The notes under the pieces: generated by a model | The model's input: the letters and a program-made list of their open reading frames with translations, nothing else | What the model was told of the DNA's origin: nothing | Databases searched by the model: none | Made by a program: the position numbers and the translations under genes | Part shown: positions 49,917 through 60,377 of the stretch, piece after piece | How the letters are laid out: every line of letters begins with the position of its first letter | How positions within the stretch are numbered: position 1 is the stretch's first letter | DNA from: an uncultured Clostridia bacterium | GTDB taxonomy: Bacteria; Bacillota_A; Clostridia; TANB77; CAG-508 | Reading direction: 5' to 3' | Assembly: GCA_947624725.1 (NCBI GenBank) | Contig: CANQLP010000003.1 | Location: 42,356 to 106,355, forward strand | DNA: 64,000 nt

Positions 49917-50051
49917 TTAAGCACTTAGTTTCTTTCTTCCCTTTTCTCTTCTTGCTTTTAATATATTTCTACCAGCTCTAGTTTTCATTCTTTTTAAGAA
50001 TCCATGCTCTTTTTGTCTTTGAATCTTTTTTGGTTGATATGTTCTTTTCAT
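49917..50051 (-). CDS. rpmH: 50S ribosomal protein L34
   Basis: 44 aa: [20 protein letters not shown] and [18 protein letters not shown] in the standard L34 form. Start chosen at 50051, where GGGAGGTG is nine bases upstream; longer in-frame extensions lack similarity. First gene of the left origin arm, divergent from dnaA. Confidence 0.97.
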   Translation of the reverse strand: MKRTYQPKKIQRQKEHGFLKRMKTRAGRNILKARREKGRKKLSA

Positions 50052-50167
50052 TTGCGTTAGCACCTCCCACTCTCCGTGTATTATAACATTAAAATTATAC
50101 ATTATTTTCCTATCCCTTGTCAAGACTTTTATCAATTTTTCTTACGGAAATAAAGCATTTATTTTTT

Positions 50168-50233
50168 CTATCCACATTTTCTTTTAAATTTTCCACATTT
50201 TTATTGACATTTTTTGATGTTTTTTGATATATT
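50168..50233 (+). promoter_or_regulatory. dnaA promoter with two near-consensus DnaA boxes
   Basis: CTATCCACA (50168-50176) and TTTTCCACA (50189-50197), each one mismatch from the DnaA box, lie directly before TTGACA (50204-50209), an 18-bp spacer and TATATT (50228-50233). This suggests autoregulation by DnaA. Confidence 0.65.
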
Positions 50234-50269
50234 ATTTAAAGAAAATATATAAAATTTTGGGAGGCTTTT

Positions 50270-51599
50270 ATGAAAGACAATTATCAAGAATTAATAAAAG
50301 AAGTAAAAAACAATGCTAAACAAGGACTTTCAAAAATAGCTTATGAAACTTGGATTTCTCCCTTAGATATTTTTTCAATAGATGGGGATGTTGTAACATT
50401 ACTAGTACAAACACCTTTTTTTGCTGATCAAGTAAAACCATATGAACCACTACTAATAAATTGTTTCAAAGAAGCTACTAATAGAATTTTTTCTATTAAT
50501 TACATGATAGCAAATAAAGTAGGGGAGCAGACTCGGAGCTTTTTCCAATAATAATAATGAACATATAAAATCAAACTTAAATCCTAAATATACTTTCAAT
50601 ACATTTGTAATCGGTGAAAACAATAGATTTGCTCAAGCTGCATCACTTGCTGTTTCAGAAGCTCCTGGAATTTCTTATAACCCTTTATTTATTTATGGAG
50701 GAGTAGGCCTTGGTAAAACTCATCTTTTACATGCAGTAGGAAATGAAGTTTTATCTAGATATCCTAATAAAAAAGTACTATATGTTTCTTCAGAAAAATT
50801 TACTAATGAATTCATAAACGGTATAAAAGATAATTCCAATGAAGCTTTTAGACAAAAATACAGAAATATAGATGTTTTAATGATAGATGACATCCAATTT
50901 TTAGCTGGAAAAGATGGAATACAAGAAGAATTTTTCCATACTTTCAACACTATTAAAGAAAATGGGGGACAAATTATTTTAACATCTGATAAACCACCAA
51001 AAGACATAAATCCATTATCTGAGCGTTTAAGATCTAGGTTTTCAGATGGGCTTACAGTCGACATTTCAAATGCAGACTACGAAACAAGACTTGCTATATT
51101 AAGACAGAAAGTTCAATTAGAAGGAATTGTTATTGATGACACAGTTTTATCAACAATTGCTACAAAAATAGATACAAACATAAGAGAGCTAGAGGGGACT
51201 TTAAACAAAATAATAGCACAAGCATCACTTACACATAGTCCTATTACATTTGAACTTGCAGAAAAAGCTATTGCAACTGTAATTGCAAATAAAGAAAAAG
51301 TTATTTCTGCAGATTCAATAAAAGATATTGTATCTAAATATTTCAATATAGATGTAAAAGATATGAATAGTTCAAAGCGTTCAAACGAAATCGCATATCC
51401 AAGGCAAATAGCAATGTATTTATGTCGTGAACTTGCCAAAATGCAATACAAAAATATAGGTATTTCATTTGGAAATAGAGATCATTCAACAGTTATGCAT
51501 GCTTGTAATAAAATAGAACAAGAAATGAAGAAAGATAAGAATACATTTATGCTTGTGGATAGTGTGAAAAACATTATACTAAAACCGAAAGAAGTGTAA
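50270..51599 (+). CDS. dnaA: Chromosomal replication initiator DnaA (one CGG site)
   Basis: 442 aa after recoding. Domain I (residues 1-85), short domain II, AAA+ domain III with Walker A GGVGLGKTH and Walker B LMIDDIQFL, domain IV with the DnaA-box-binding FGNRDHSTVMHAC. CGG at 50534-50536 after ACT falls in the domain I-II junction. Skipping the C restores EQTGAFSNNNNEH and joins domain I to NPKYTFNTFVIGENNRFA. In the zero frame translation ends 5 codons later, separating the initiator from its ATPase. RBS GGGAGG. Confidence 0.97.
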
Positions 51600-51916
51600 T
51601 TAAAAGAATTAACTAATTTTTATAAAAAAGTTGTTTGTAAAAACATTTGATTTTTTTATAAAGTAATTCTTTACTTACGGAACAAGTACATTGGTTATGC
51701 ACAAAGCTTTGTTGATAACATGTTCATAACATGTTGAAAACAAATTTTGCACATTTATAAATTTTAGATAGTGGACAAAGTATTAACTTATACACAAGTT
51801 ATAAACACAAATTTTCCTTACGCAATAAAAGCTTTTAATCACTTATCCACACAATTCACATTACTACTATTACTACTACTAAAATTATTATATAATTATA
51901 AAGGAGGAAATCACCC
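51600..51916 (+). other. oriC: dnaA-dnaN intergenic origin region
   Basis: A 317-bp gene-free region with DnaA boxes or near boxes: TTATGCACA (51695), TGTTGATAA (51710, reverse), TTATACACA (51788), TTATAAACA (51799) and perfect TTATCCACA (51843). The last box is followed by a CTA/TTA triplet tract at 51861-51884 and a pure AT segment (51881-51900), matching the box/DnaA-trio/unwinding-element layout known from Bacillus subtilis. The strand switch of flanking genes supports the assignment. Confidence 0.85.
51861..51884 (-). promoter_or_regulatory. DnaA-trio-like element
   Basis: Plus strand carries CTACTATTACTACTACTA; the minus strand therefore reads TAG TAG TAG TAA TAG TAG. This is the repeated trinucleotide pattern of the bacterial DnaA-trio single-strand binding element, 10 bp from the perfect DnaA box. 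Confidence 0.65.
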
Positions 51917-53037
51917 ATGAAATTTGTTTGTGAGAAAAGTAATTTGCTCAAAGCAATTAATTCCGTAGTAAAAGGAGTTTCTTCTAAAACAACAATGCCT
52001 ATATTAGAAGGAATCCTTATTCAAACAAATGATAACCAAGTAAAATTAACAACATATGATTTAGAATTAGGTATAGAATATGTCATAGACTGTGAAGTTA
52101 TAGAACAAGGAAACACAGTTGTAACAGCATCTGTATTTAGTGAAATTATAAGAAGATTACCAGATACTGATATTTCAATAAAACTAGATGAAAAAGGATT
52201 ACTAGTTATTGAATGTGAAGGATCATTATACAAACTTGCAACAATGAACCCAGTAGAATTTCCAGAACTTCCAGTTATAGATGAAGAAAATTCTATATCA
52301 ATAGATCAAAATACATTAAAAGATATGATTAGTAAAACTATATTTGCAGTAAGTACAGAGACACATAGACCAATATTTACTGGATGTTTATTTGAAATAA
52401 AGGATCGGAAAAATAAATGTAGTTGCTGTAGATGGATACAGACTTCGGCTGGAAAAGTAAGTATTTAGAAGAAAAAACAAATGATTTTAAAGTAGTAATA
52501 CCAGGAAAAACATTAAATGAAGTTAATAAAATAATAACAGATTCATTTGATACAATAAAAATAAGTGTAGCAAAAAATCAAGCACTATTTGAAATGGAGA
52601 ATTGCAAAATAGTTACAAGATTGTTAGAAGGCGAATTTTTAGAATATGAAAAAGTAATTCCTAAAAATTGGGAAACTAGAATAAGAGTTAATAAAAAAGA
52701 ATTACAAGAATGCTTTGAGAGAGTTAGTCTAATTTCAATGTCAACACTTGAAAAAGAAAGAAAATATCCAGTAAAGGTTTCAATAGATATAGGTAAAATA
52801 ATTATATCTTGCAAAAACCAAGCAGGGGATGCAAAGGAAGAAATATTTTTAAGTTCAGAAGGAAAAAATTTAGAAGTAGGATTTAATCCAAAATATTTTC
52901 TAGATGCATTAAAAGCTATTGATGATGAAGAAGTATTTGTAGAATTTGGAAGTAGTTTATCTCCATCAATTATAAAATCTGTTGAGGATACAGGAGATTA
53001 TGTATATATGATTCTTCCAATAAGAATTCAAGAATAA
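51917..53037 (+). CDS. dnaN: DNA polymerase III beta sliding clamp DnaN (two CGG sites)
   Basis: 372 aa after recoding. Standard three-domain clamp: N-terminus MKFVCEKSNLLKAINSV, TTMPILEGI, and C-terminal DYVYMILPIRI. Two CGG sites lie only 40 bp apart: 52406-52408 after GAT restores IKDGKINVVAVDGYR; 52446-52448 after CTT (fourth base C) restores DGYRLGWKSKYL. Between them the required frame is +1 and after the second it is +2, so both events must occur in each productive translation. Essential gene. Ribosome binding site AAGGAGGAAA. Confidence 0.96.
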
Positions 53038-53055
53038 TTGTAAGAGGAAAGAAAG

Positions 53056-54123
53056 ATGTACATAGAAAAAATAAATCTTACTAATTTTAGAAATTATGAA
53101 AAAGAAGAAATATTATTAAATAAAAATATAAATATATTTTATGGAAATAATGCTCAAGGAAAAACAAATATATTAGAAGCTATATATTTGTGTGCAATAG
53201 GAAAATCATATAGAACAAATAAGGATAAAGAAATTATAAATATAAACTCTAATTTTGCAAAAGCAGAAATTGCATATTCAAAAAAAGACAGGGAAGGAAA
53301 AATAAAGACAGAAATAAATGAAAAGAAAGTTATATATGTAAATGATGTAAAGGTAAACAAAATTAGTGAAGTATTGGGAAATATAAATATTGTTTTATTC
53401 AATCCAGATGATATAAATATATTTAAAGAAGGTCCAAACAAAAGAAGAAGAATATTAGATATAATGATTAGTCAATTAAGACCAACATATGTATATAATT
53501 TGAATAATTATTTAAAAGTTTTAGAACAAAGAAATAATTATTTAAAACAAATAAAATATGAAAATAAATCAAAAGAAATGCTAGAAATTTGGGAAGAAAA
53601 ATTAGCGGATTATGCAGAAATAATAAGTAATTATAGAAAAGAATTTACAGAAAAATTAGCAGAAAAAATAGTAGAGATACATAGAAAAATAACTAATAAT
53701 AAAGAAACAATAAAAATAAAATACATTTCAGATTTTAGTAATAAACAAGAATTTATAAAAAAAATAAGGGAAAATAGAAATATTGACATAGCAAGAGGAT
53801 TTACAACAACAGGCGTTCATAGAGATGACTTAAAATTGTTTATAAATAATAAAGAAATAGGAATATATGGTTCACAGGGACAGCATAGAAGTGCAATTTT
53901 ATCTATAAAATTGAGCGAGCTTGAAATAATAAAGGAAGAAACAGAAGAAAATCCAATTTTACTTTTAGATGATTTTATGTCAGAATTAGATAAAGAAAGA
54001 AGAGAAAGCTTTTTAGAAGATGTAAAAGATATTCAAATAATAATTACTTGTACTGATAAATTAGAATTAAAAAATGAAAACAAAAAAATATTTTATGTAG
54101 AAAATGGTAAGGTAAAAATTTAA
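53056..54123 (+). CDS. recF: DNA replication and repair protein RecF
   Basis: 355 aa. Walker A GNNAQGKTN (about residues 31-39), IGKSYRT, GSQGQHRSAILSIKLSELE (signature), Walker B LLLDDFMSELD. SMC-like ABC ATPase loading RecA at gaps. 18 bp behind dnaN; no yaaA S4 gene between them. No in-phase CGG, although GCG-GAT gives an out-of-phase CGG at 53606. Confidence 0.95.
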   Translation: MYIEKINLTNFRNYEKEEILLNKNINIFYGNNAQGKTNILEAIYLCAIGKSYRTNKDKEIININSNFAKAEIAYSKKDREGKIKTEINEKKVIYVNDVKVNKISEVLGNINIVLFNPDDINIFKEGPNKRRRILDIMISQLRPTYVYNLNNYLKVLEQRNNYLKQIKYENKSKEMLEIWEEKLADYAEIISNYRKEFTEKLAEKIVEIHRKITNNKETIKIKYISDFSNKQEFIKKIRENRNIDIARGFTTTGVHRDDLKLFINNKEIGIYGSQGQHRSAILSIKLSELEIIKEETEENPILLLDDFMSELDKERRESFLEDVKDIQIIITCTDKLELKNENKKIFYVENGKVKI

Positions 54124-54211
54124 AAAAATACTTGATTTTTATAGTAAAAAAATAATATAATGTAATTTGCAATAAGAAGAGGAAACTTAAGAAGGGAATG
54201 TGATATAAACG

Positions 54212-56180
54212 ATGGACAAGGTAAAAGGTGAGTATGGAGCAAATCAAATACAAGTACTTGAAGGGCTAGAGCATGTTAGAAAAAGACCACGGAATGTATA
54301 TAGGTAGTGTTTCCGTAAGAGGATTACATCATTGCGTATATGAAATTGTTGACAATAGTGTCGACGAAGCACTAGCAGGATATTGTAAAAATATACATGT
54401 TACAATAGAAGAAGGAAATATTATTTGTGTAGAAGATGACGGAAGAGGAATTCCTGTAGACATACATCCAAAAACAAAAATATCTGCTGCAGAAACTGTT
54501 TATACAAAATTAAATGCAGGTGGAAAATTCGGAGGAGATAGTGGATATAAAGTTTCAGGTGGACTTCATGGAGTTGGTGCATCTGTTGTAAATGCATTAT
54601 CTGAATGGACAGAAGTTACAATTCAAAGAGATGGGCGGAATATTCCAAATGAAATTTGAAAGAGGAAAAACAGTAGAACCACTTACAAGAATAGGAGATT
54701 CAGATAAAACAGGTACAAAAGTTAGATTTTTAGCAGATAATACTATTTTTGAAACTTTGGAATATGAATATGAAGTATTAGAAAAAAGATTAAGAGAAAT
54801 GGCATTTTTGACAAAAGGTTTAAGAATTACTTTAGAGGATAAGAGAATAAGAAAAGAACAGGATGAAAATGGGGAAGAAGTAGAAGCTAAAGTTAAAAAA
54901 GCTGATTTTTGTTTTGAAGGTGGACTTAATTCTTTTGTAGAATACTTAAATAAAAATAAAGAAAAAATAAATGAATTACCAATATACATAGAAAAAGATG
55001 GGGAAGTTCCAATAGAAGTTGCAATTCAATATACAACTGCATATTCAGAAAATATATATACATTTGTTAATAATATAAACACAATAGAAGGTGGAACACA
55101 TCTTGAAGGATTTAAAAGAGCTGTTACAAAAGTATTTAATGATTATGCAAGAAATCATGGAGTATTGAAGGAAAAAGATCAGAACTTAGTAGGAGAAGAC
55201 ATAAGAGAAGGAATGACAGCTGTAATTTCTGTAAAGGTAAAAGAGCCACAATTTGAAGGACAAACAAAAACAAAGCTTGGAAATAGTAATGTTGCAGGAA
55301 TAGTAGCAAGTGCAGTAGGAGATACTTTAAGTAACTTCTTAGAAGAAAATCCAAATGTAGCAAAAGCAATACTTGAAAAATGTATAAGCGCGTCTCGTGC
55401 AAGAGAAGCAGCAAGAAAGGCAAGAGAATTAGTAAGAAAGAAAAATTCAATGGAAGGTTCAACACTTCCTCGGAAAACTTGCAGATTGCAGTGGAAAAAA
55501 TCCAGAAGAATGTGAAGTTTATATAGTTGAGGGAGACTCTGCTGGTGGTTCTGCAAAACAGGGAAGAGATAGAACATTCCAAGCAATACTTCCTCTATGG
55601 GGAAAAATGCTTAATGTTGAAAAATCAAGAGCAGATAAAATATATGGAAATGATAAATTACAACCAGTAATTCTGGCAATTGGAGCAGGCATTGGAGCAG
55701 ATTTTGATATAACAAAAATAAGATATGGAAAAGTAATAATTATGGCAGATGCCGATGTAGATGGTGCACATATTAGAACATTACTTTTAACATTCTTCTT
55801 TAGATATATGAGACCTTTAATAGAAAATGGAAATGTATATCTTGCACAACCACCTTTATATAAATTATCAAAAAAAGGAATGGAAGATATATATTGCTAT
55901 ACTGATGAAGATTTAGCAAAAGCATATAAAGAGTTAGAAGAAAAAGGAGTAGCAAGAGAAACATTGGCACTTCAAAGATATAAAGGACTTCGGAGAAATG
56001 AATCCAGACCAACTTTGGGAAACGACAATGGATCCTGCAAGAAGAATTCTAATAAAAGTAAGACTAGATGATGCTATGAAAGCAGATGAAACATTTACAC
56101 TTCTTATGGGAGACGACATAGAACCTAGAAGACAATTCATTGAAGAAAATGCAAAATATGTACAAAACTTAGATATATAA
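54212..56180 (+). CDS. gyrB: DNA gyrase subunit B (four CGG sites)
   Basis: 654 aa after recoding. GHKL ATPase domain ([34 protein letters not shown]), transducer, Toprim ([24 protein letters not shown]) and C-terminal ends. CGG at 54290 after CCA restores KRPGMYIGS. CGG at 54636 after GGG restores [14 protein letters not shown] at 55471 after CCT restores [15 protein letters not shown] at 55991 after CTT restores [17 protein letters not shown]. Three of the four are near-universal glycines of type II topoisomerases. An essential enzyme needing four consecutive recoding events implies very high efficiency. The ribosome binding site GGGA is 14 bp from ATG 54212. Confidence 0.97.
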
Positions 56181-56194
56181 AATTATTAAGATTA

Positions 56195-56219
56195 AAGGTG
56201 GGATTTAATCCCACCTTAT
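56195..56219 (+). terminator. Intrinsic terminator after gyrB
   Basis: Stem AAGGTGGGATT / AATCCCACCTT, 14 bp behind the gyrB stop; a short T-rich tail follows. Confidence 0.7.
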
Positions 56220-56221
56220 TA

Positions 56222-56645
56222 TCTCGGATAGAACTAATATTAATCTGCAGCTAGAACTAATACTCCAAAATTTTTCATTTGATATATATTACTATATAAA
56301 CAAACAATCATCCTAAAATATTAATCTTTTGCTCGACTATAAGTACACCAATAATTTATATATTCGTCCAAAATTTGGAGTATAAATACAAACTACACAA
56401 TATAAATATAATCTTAACTTCGAATATATTATCTATAATTTGATAGAAAACCCACCTACATACAAATAATATACTCTCGTCGCCGGCTAAATATAACCTA
56501 AAAGCAAAGCTATATTTAACCTTTGCTCGAACAATATAAAGCTAAAATAAAACCTCATATTGCTCTTAGTTCAACTAATATTAATCTTATAATCTTATTA
56601 TAAGCAATTACAAATAAAATATTTATGTTAAATTTTGCAAAAAAT
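56222..56645. other. Gene-free interval between gyrB and the VirB4-like cassette
   Basis: No ORF of note. It contains three copies of TATTAATCT (near 56237, 56317 and 56578), CCAAAATTT in direct repeat and near-inverted pieces such as TATATTTAACC / GGTT-like halves, and recurring TTGCTCG-type words. It looks like degenerate repeat or decayed DNA; I see no recognisable RNA or mobile element. Confidence 0.4.
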
Positions 56646-56648
56646 CAC

Positions 56649-56676
56649 TTGACAAATAAAAATATTATGTTAAAAT
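56649..56676 (+). promoter_or_regulatory. Promoter of the VirB4-like cassette
   Basis: TTGACA at 56649-56654, a 16-bp spacer, TAAAAT at 56671-56676, about 100 bp upstream of the first cassette gene (AAAGGA ribosome binding site before ATG 56780). Confidence 0.55.
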
Positions 56677-56779
56677 AAACATATAAATTTTTTCAAAAAA
56701 TTTTTTTCAAAGAAGATTTTATCTAATGAAAATCAAAAAATAAAAAATTTAATTAAACAGAAAGGATTGATTATTTTTC

Positions 56780-57352
56780 ATGTCAAAAAAAGAAGAATTA
56801 TCATTGCAGGAATGGCTGCCTTTTGAGCAAATTTTAGAAGGAGGAGTTATTAAACTGAAAGAAGAAAAGTATATAAAGATAATAAAAATAATTCCTATAA
56901 ATTATAACTTGAAATCAGAGCTAGAAAAAGAAGGTATTTTAAATTCTTATAAAACGTTTCTCAAAACTTGTGGCTTTGATATACAAATTTTAATTCAGAG
57001 TAATAAAGAAGATTTATCAAAAAATATTCTTAAAATTAAAGAAGTCGTTAAAAAAGAAAACAATTTAAAAGTCTTAAAAATTTCCGAAAATTACATTGAT
57101 TTTATAACTAAATTAAACAATCAGAAAAAATCATCATCTAAAAATTTTTATATTATCATAAAAGATTCAAAAGAATCAAATGGAAAAAGAAATTCAGAAG
57201 AAGTAATTATAAATGAATTAAGTGAAAAGTATTTTAAAATAAAAGAATGTCTATCAAGATGTGGAAATATAGCAGAAGAAATTACAAGCAAAGAAGAACT
57301 TAAAAAGATATTATTCACATTTTTTAATGCAAGAAAAAATTATTTGATATAG
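56780..57352 (+). CDS. Cassette gene 1: small protein resembling the N-terminal domain of VirB4/TraC ATPases
   Basis: 190 aa, soluble. The opening (WLPFEQILEGGVIKLKEEKY, then INYNLKSELEKEGILNSYKTF, then DIQILIQSNKED) has the layout of the N-terminal domain of conjugative VirB4-like ATPases: a beta strand pair, an all-purpose helix and a membrane-proximal strand. Here it is a free-standing protein whose stop touches the ATG of the VirB4-like ATPase (TAGATG). Probably a component of a reduced type IV secretion-like machine; family assignment is inference from pattern. Confidence 0.6.
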   Translation: MSKKEELSLQEWLPFEQILEGGVIKLKEEKYIKIIKIIPINYNLKSELEKEGILNSYKTFLKTCGFDIQILIQSNKEDLSKNILKIKEVVKKENNLKVLKISENYIDFITKLNNQKKSSSKNFYIIIKDSKESNGKRNSEEVIINELSEKYFKIKECLSRCGNIAEEITSKEELKKILFTFFNARKNYLI

Positions 57353-59176
57353 ATGGGAGTGATTGATATAAAAGAAAAAAACAAACAAAAAATTCAGCAA
57401 GAAGAAAAAATGGATTTTAAAGAGGGAGCTTTTTTAGATAAAGATTTTATTGCACCATCATATATAAATTTAAACAATCCAAAATATATTGAAATAGATG
57501 AGATGTACTATTCAACTTTAATTGCTGTAAATTATTATAGGGAGCAGGAAGAATTAATATTAAAAAATTTGATTGATACAAATATAGATATGAATATTTC
57601 AATATTTTATGAAAAACAAGATAGCTATAAGACAATAAGAGATTTAACCTATCATATAGGAAATGTTGGTGTAGAATTAAAATCAAATAATCCGAATAAA
57701 CAAGATATAGATATTGCAGCATTTAGCTATAATGATGCAAGATATATAAGAAAAGAAATGCAAATAAATAATGAAGAAATGTACTATATGTATATTTATT
57801 TGACCGTATTTTCTAAAGATAAAAAAGAACTTGAGTATCTTTTAAATAAAGTAGAAGGAATTGCTGAAAGTAGAGGAATACAAACAAGAAGGGCATATTT
57901 TAGAGAGGAACAAGGCTTCTTTTCATGCTTGCCAATTATGGAAAATCAAAAAGAAATAAAAAAAGTTGCAAAAAGGAATATACTAACAAGTGGTCTTATC
58001 TCAACATATCCCTTTATTTCATCATCTATTTTTGATGAAAATGGAATATTTATAGGAACTAATATTTACAACAATTCACTTGTTTTCATAGATAGGTATA
58101 ATACAAGCAAATATAAAAATGCGAATATATGTATATTTGGAACAAGTGGCGCAGGAAAATCTTTTTATACAAAATTATTAATATTAAGAAATAGATTATT
58201 AGGTATAGAACAATACATAATAGATCCAGAAAGGGAATACTTAAATATTTGTAAAAATTTAGACGGAACACTTTTAAAGATAGGACCAACATCAAATACA
58301 TATATTAATATATTTGATATAAGAAAAGAAAGTATAGAAGATAGCGAACAAGGATATTTGGCTACAAAAATTCGGAAAATTAATAGGATTTTTCAATTTA
58401 ATTTTTGGTGAAATGAATGAAGAAGAAAAAGCAATACTTGAAGATAAAATAATAGAATGTTATAAAAATAAAGGAATAACATTTGATGATGCAACTCTAT
58501 ATAAGAAAAATCAAAAAGGAGATATAATATTTAAAGAAAGTAATGATATGCCAATACTTGAGGACTTATATAACATTCTTGGAGATACAGAAAAAACAAA
58601 AATATTTAAAGTAAAATTAATTCCTTTTATAAAAGGCTCTTTAAGATTTTTTAATCATATTACTAATGTAGAAATAGATAATAAACTAATAATTGCAGAT
58701 ATTTATGACATTCGGAGAAGAAAATATAAAATACCGGAATGTATATATTTACAGAATTATTCTGGGATAGAATAAAAATAAATAGAAATATAAAAAAGGC
58801 GATATATCTTGATGAAATTTGGAGGCTCATAGGTGTTACATCAAATAAATATGTTGCAAGTTTTATTTATAAAATATTTAAAACAATAAGAAAATATGGT
58901 GGAAGTGCCGTTGCTATAACACAAGATGTATCTGATTTATTCAGCCTAGAAAATGGAACATATGGAAAAAGTATATTAAATAATTCAAGTATAAAAACAT
59001 TTTTCTCACTAGAAGAAGAAAATATAAAAGTGCTTAGTGAATATTCAAATTTATCTGAAAAAGAGAAAATAGAAATAAAAATATTAAAAAGAGGAGAATG
59101 CTTAATGTTTGTTGGAGATAATCATATTTTAACAAAAATAGAATCAGATGAATTTGAAAGAGAAATAATAAATTAA
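57353..59176 (+). CDS. Cassette gene 2: VirB4/TraC-type ATPase (three CGG sites)
   Basis: 606 aa after recoding. N-terminal VirB4-like domain (about 1-240), Walker A FGTSGAGKSFYTK (about 260), IDPEREYLNI, Walker B AIYLDEIWRLIG, and motif AITQDVSDLF. CGG at 58373 after ATT restores ATKIGKLIGFFNLIFGEMN. CGG at 58713 after ATT and 58735 after TAC lie 22 bp apart and restore YDIGEENIKYGMYIFTELF. Energy-providing ATPase of type IV secretion or related translocation. No VirB/TraG partners, relaxase or pilin gene is visible, so this is not a complete conjugation module. Confidence 0.85.
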
Positions 59177-59186
59177 GAGGAAAAAT

Positions 59187-60366
59187 TTGATAAGAATTAT
59201 TACAGCAGTGGGAAATCAAGAATTAAATAATATACTAAAAACAAAAGAAAATATAATTATAGAAAGCCCAGATATTCAATACCAAGAAGGTATATTAGAA
59301 GCACTAGAAAAGTATAAAAATGTAGATATTTTAGTATTTAATGATGAACTTATAGGATATATGGAAATTGAAGATATATTAAGAAAAATAGTTCTATTAA
59401 ATAATAATATAAAAATAATTATAATAACTCAAGATGAAGAAAAATACGAAATAAACAAAAATATTATAAAAATAATAAATTATAATAAAAATTATATAGA
59501 CGATATTATACAGTGTATATGCAAAAAACAAGAAAATGTAAATAAAGCTGAGATAGAAGATATTAAGGAAAAATTTAATAAAGAAATTATAAATTATGAA
59601 AAAACAGAAGAAATAAAGAAAACATCAGACACTAAAGAGCAAAAAGTCTATAAAAGGGAAAATAAACTAAAGAATAATAAAAAAATAATAACTGTTATTG
59701 GATATAACGGAGTTCGGAAAGACAACATTTATTTCAATTTTATCAAAATTATTAAAAAATCAAAAAATTCTAATAATTGATTTTGATCTTATAAATAATA
59801 ATTTACATTCTGTTTTCGGAGTGAGAAAAATTCCTAAAAAAATCAGAGAAAATAAATTAAATGAAAAAAATATTAAAGAATTAGCTGTAAAAGTAGATAA
59901 TAATATCGATTTAATTTCAGATATAAATCACATATTTAACGAAAATTCTATTTTAGATAAAAACAAAATAGAAGAAATGTTAGAAAATCTAAAACAATTT
60001 TATGATGTTATATTGATAGATACATGTAATGAAAAAGAATATGAAGAAATTATGAAAAATATCATGAATCTAAGCAGTAGAAATATATGCTTGATAGAAG
60101 GAAATATCATCTATATTAGAAAAACTATGAATTTGCTGAAACGATATTTCTCTAAAAATAGAAAAATACACTTAATTTATAATAAGAAAAATGAATATAC
60201 AATAAAAGCAATCTTTTTAAAATTAATATTTGCTAAATATAAAATATTAGGAGTTTTAACATATAACAATAAATACAATAAAATTATAAACAAAAATGTA
60301 AATAGAATGTATATTGATAAAGAAATAAAAAACGAGTATTACAAAATTATTGAAAAATTATTATAG
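59187..60366 (+). CDS. Cassette gene 3: TadZ/CpaE-like P-loop ATPase with receiver-like N-terminus (one CGG site)
   Basis: 392 aa after recoding, starting with TTG 59187 (AAGAGGA upstream). N-terminal about 120 residues form a Rossmann-like, receiver-like region (VDILVFNDELIGY, NNIKIIIITQDEE). A lysine-rich linker leads to a MinD/ParA-type domain: GYNGVGKTTFISIL, LIIDFDLINNNLHSVFG, VILIDTCNE. The P-loop glycine before KTT is encoded at CGG 59715-59717 (after GTT), so without recoding the ATPase cannot form. CpaE/TadZ proteins localise secretion or pilus machines, which fits the adjacent VirB4-like ATPase. Confidence 0.8.
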
Positions 60367-60377
60367 GAGGAATAGAA

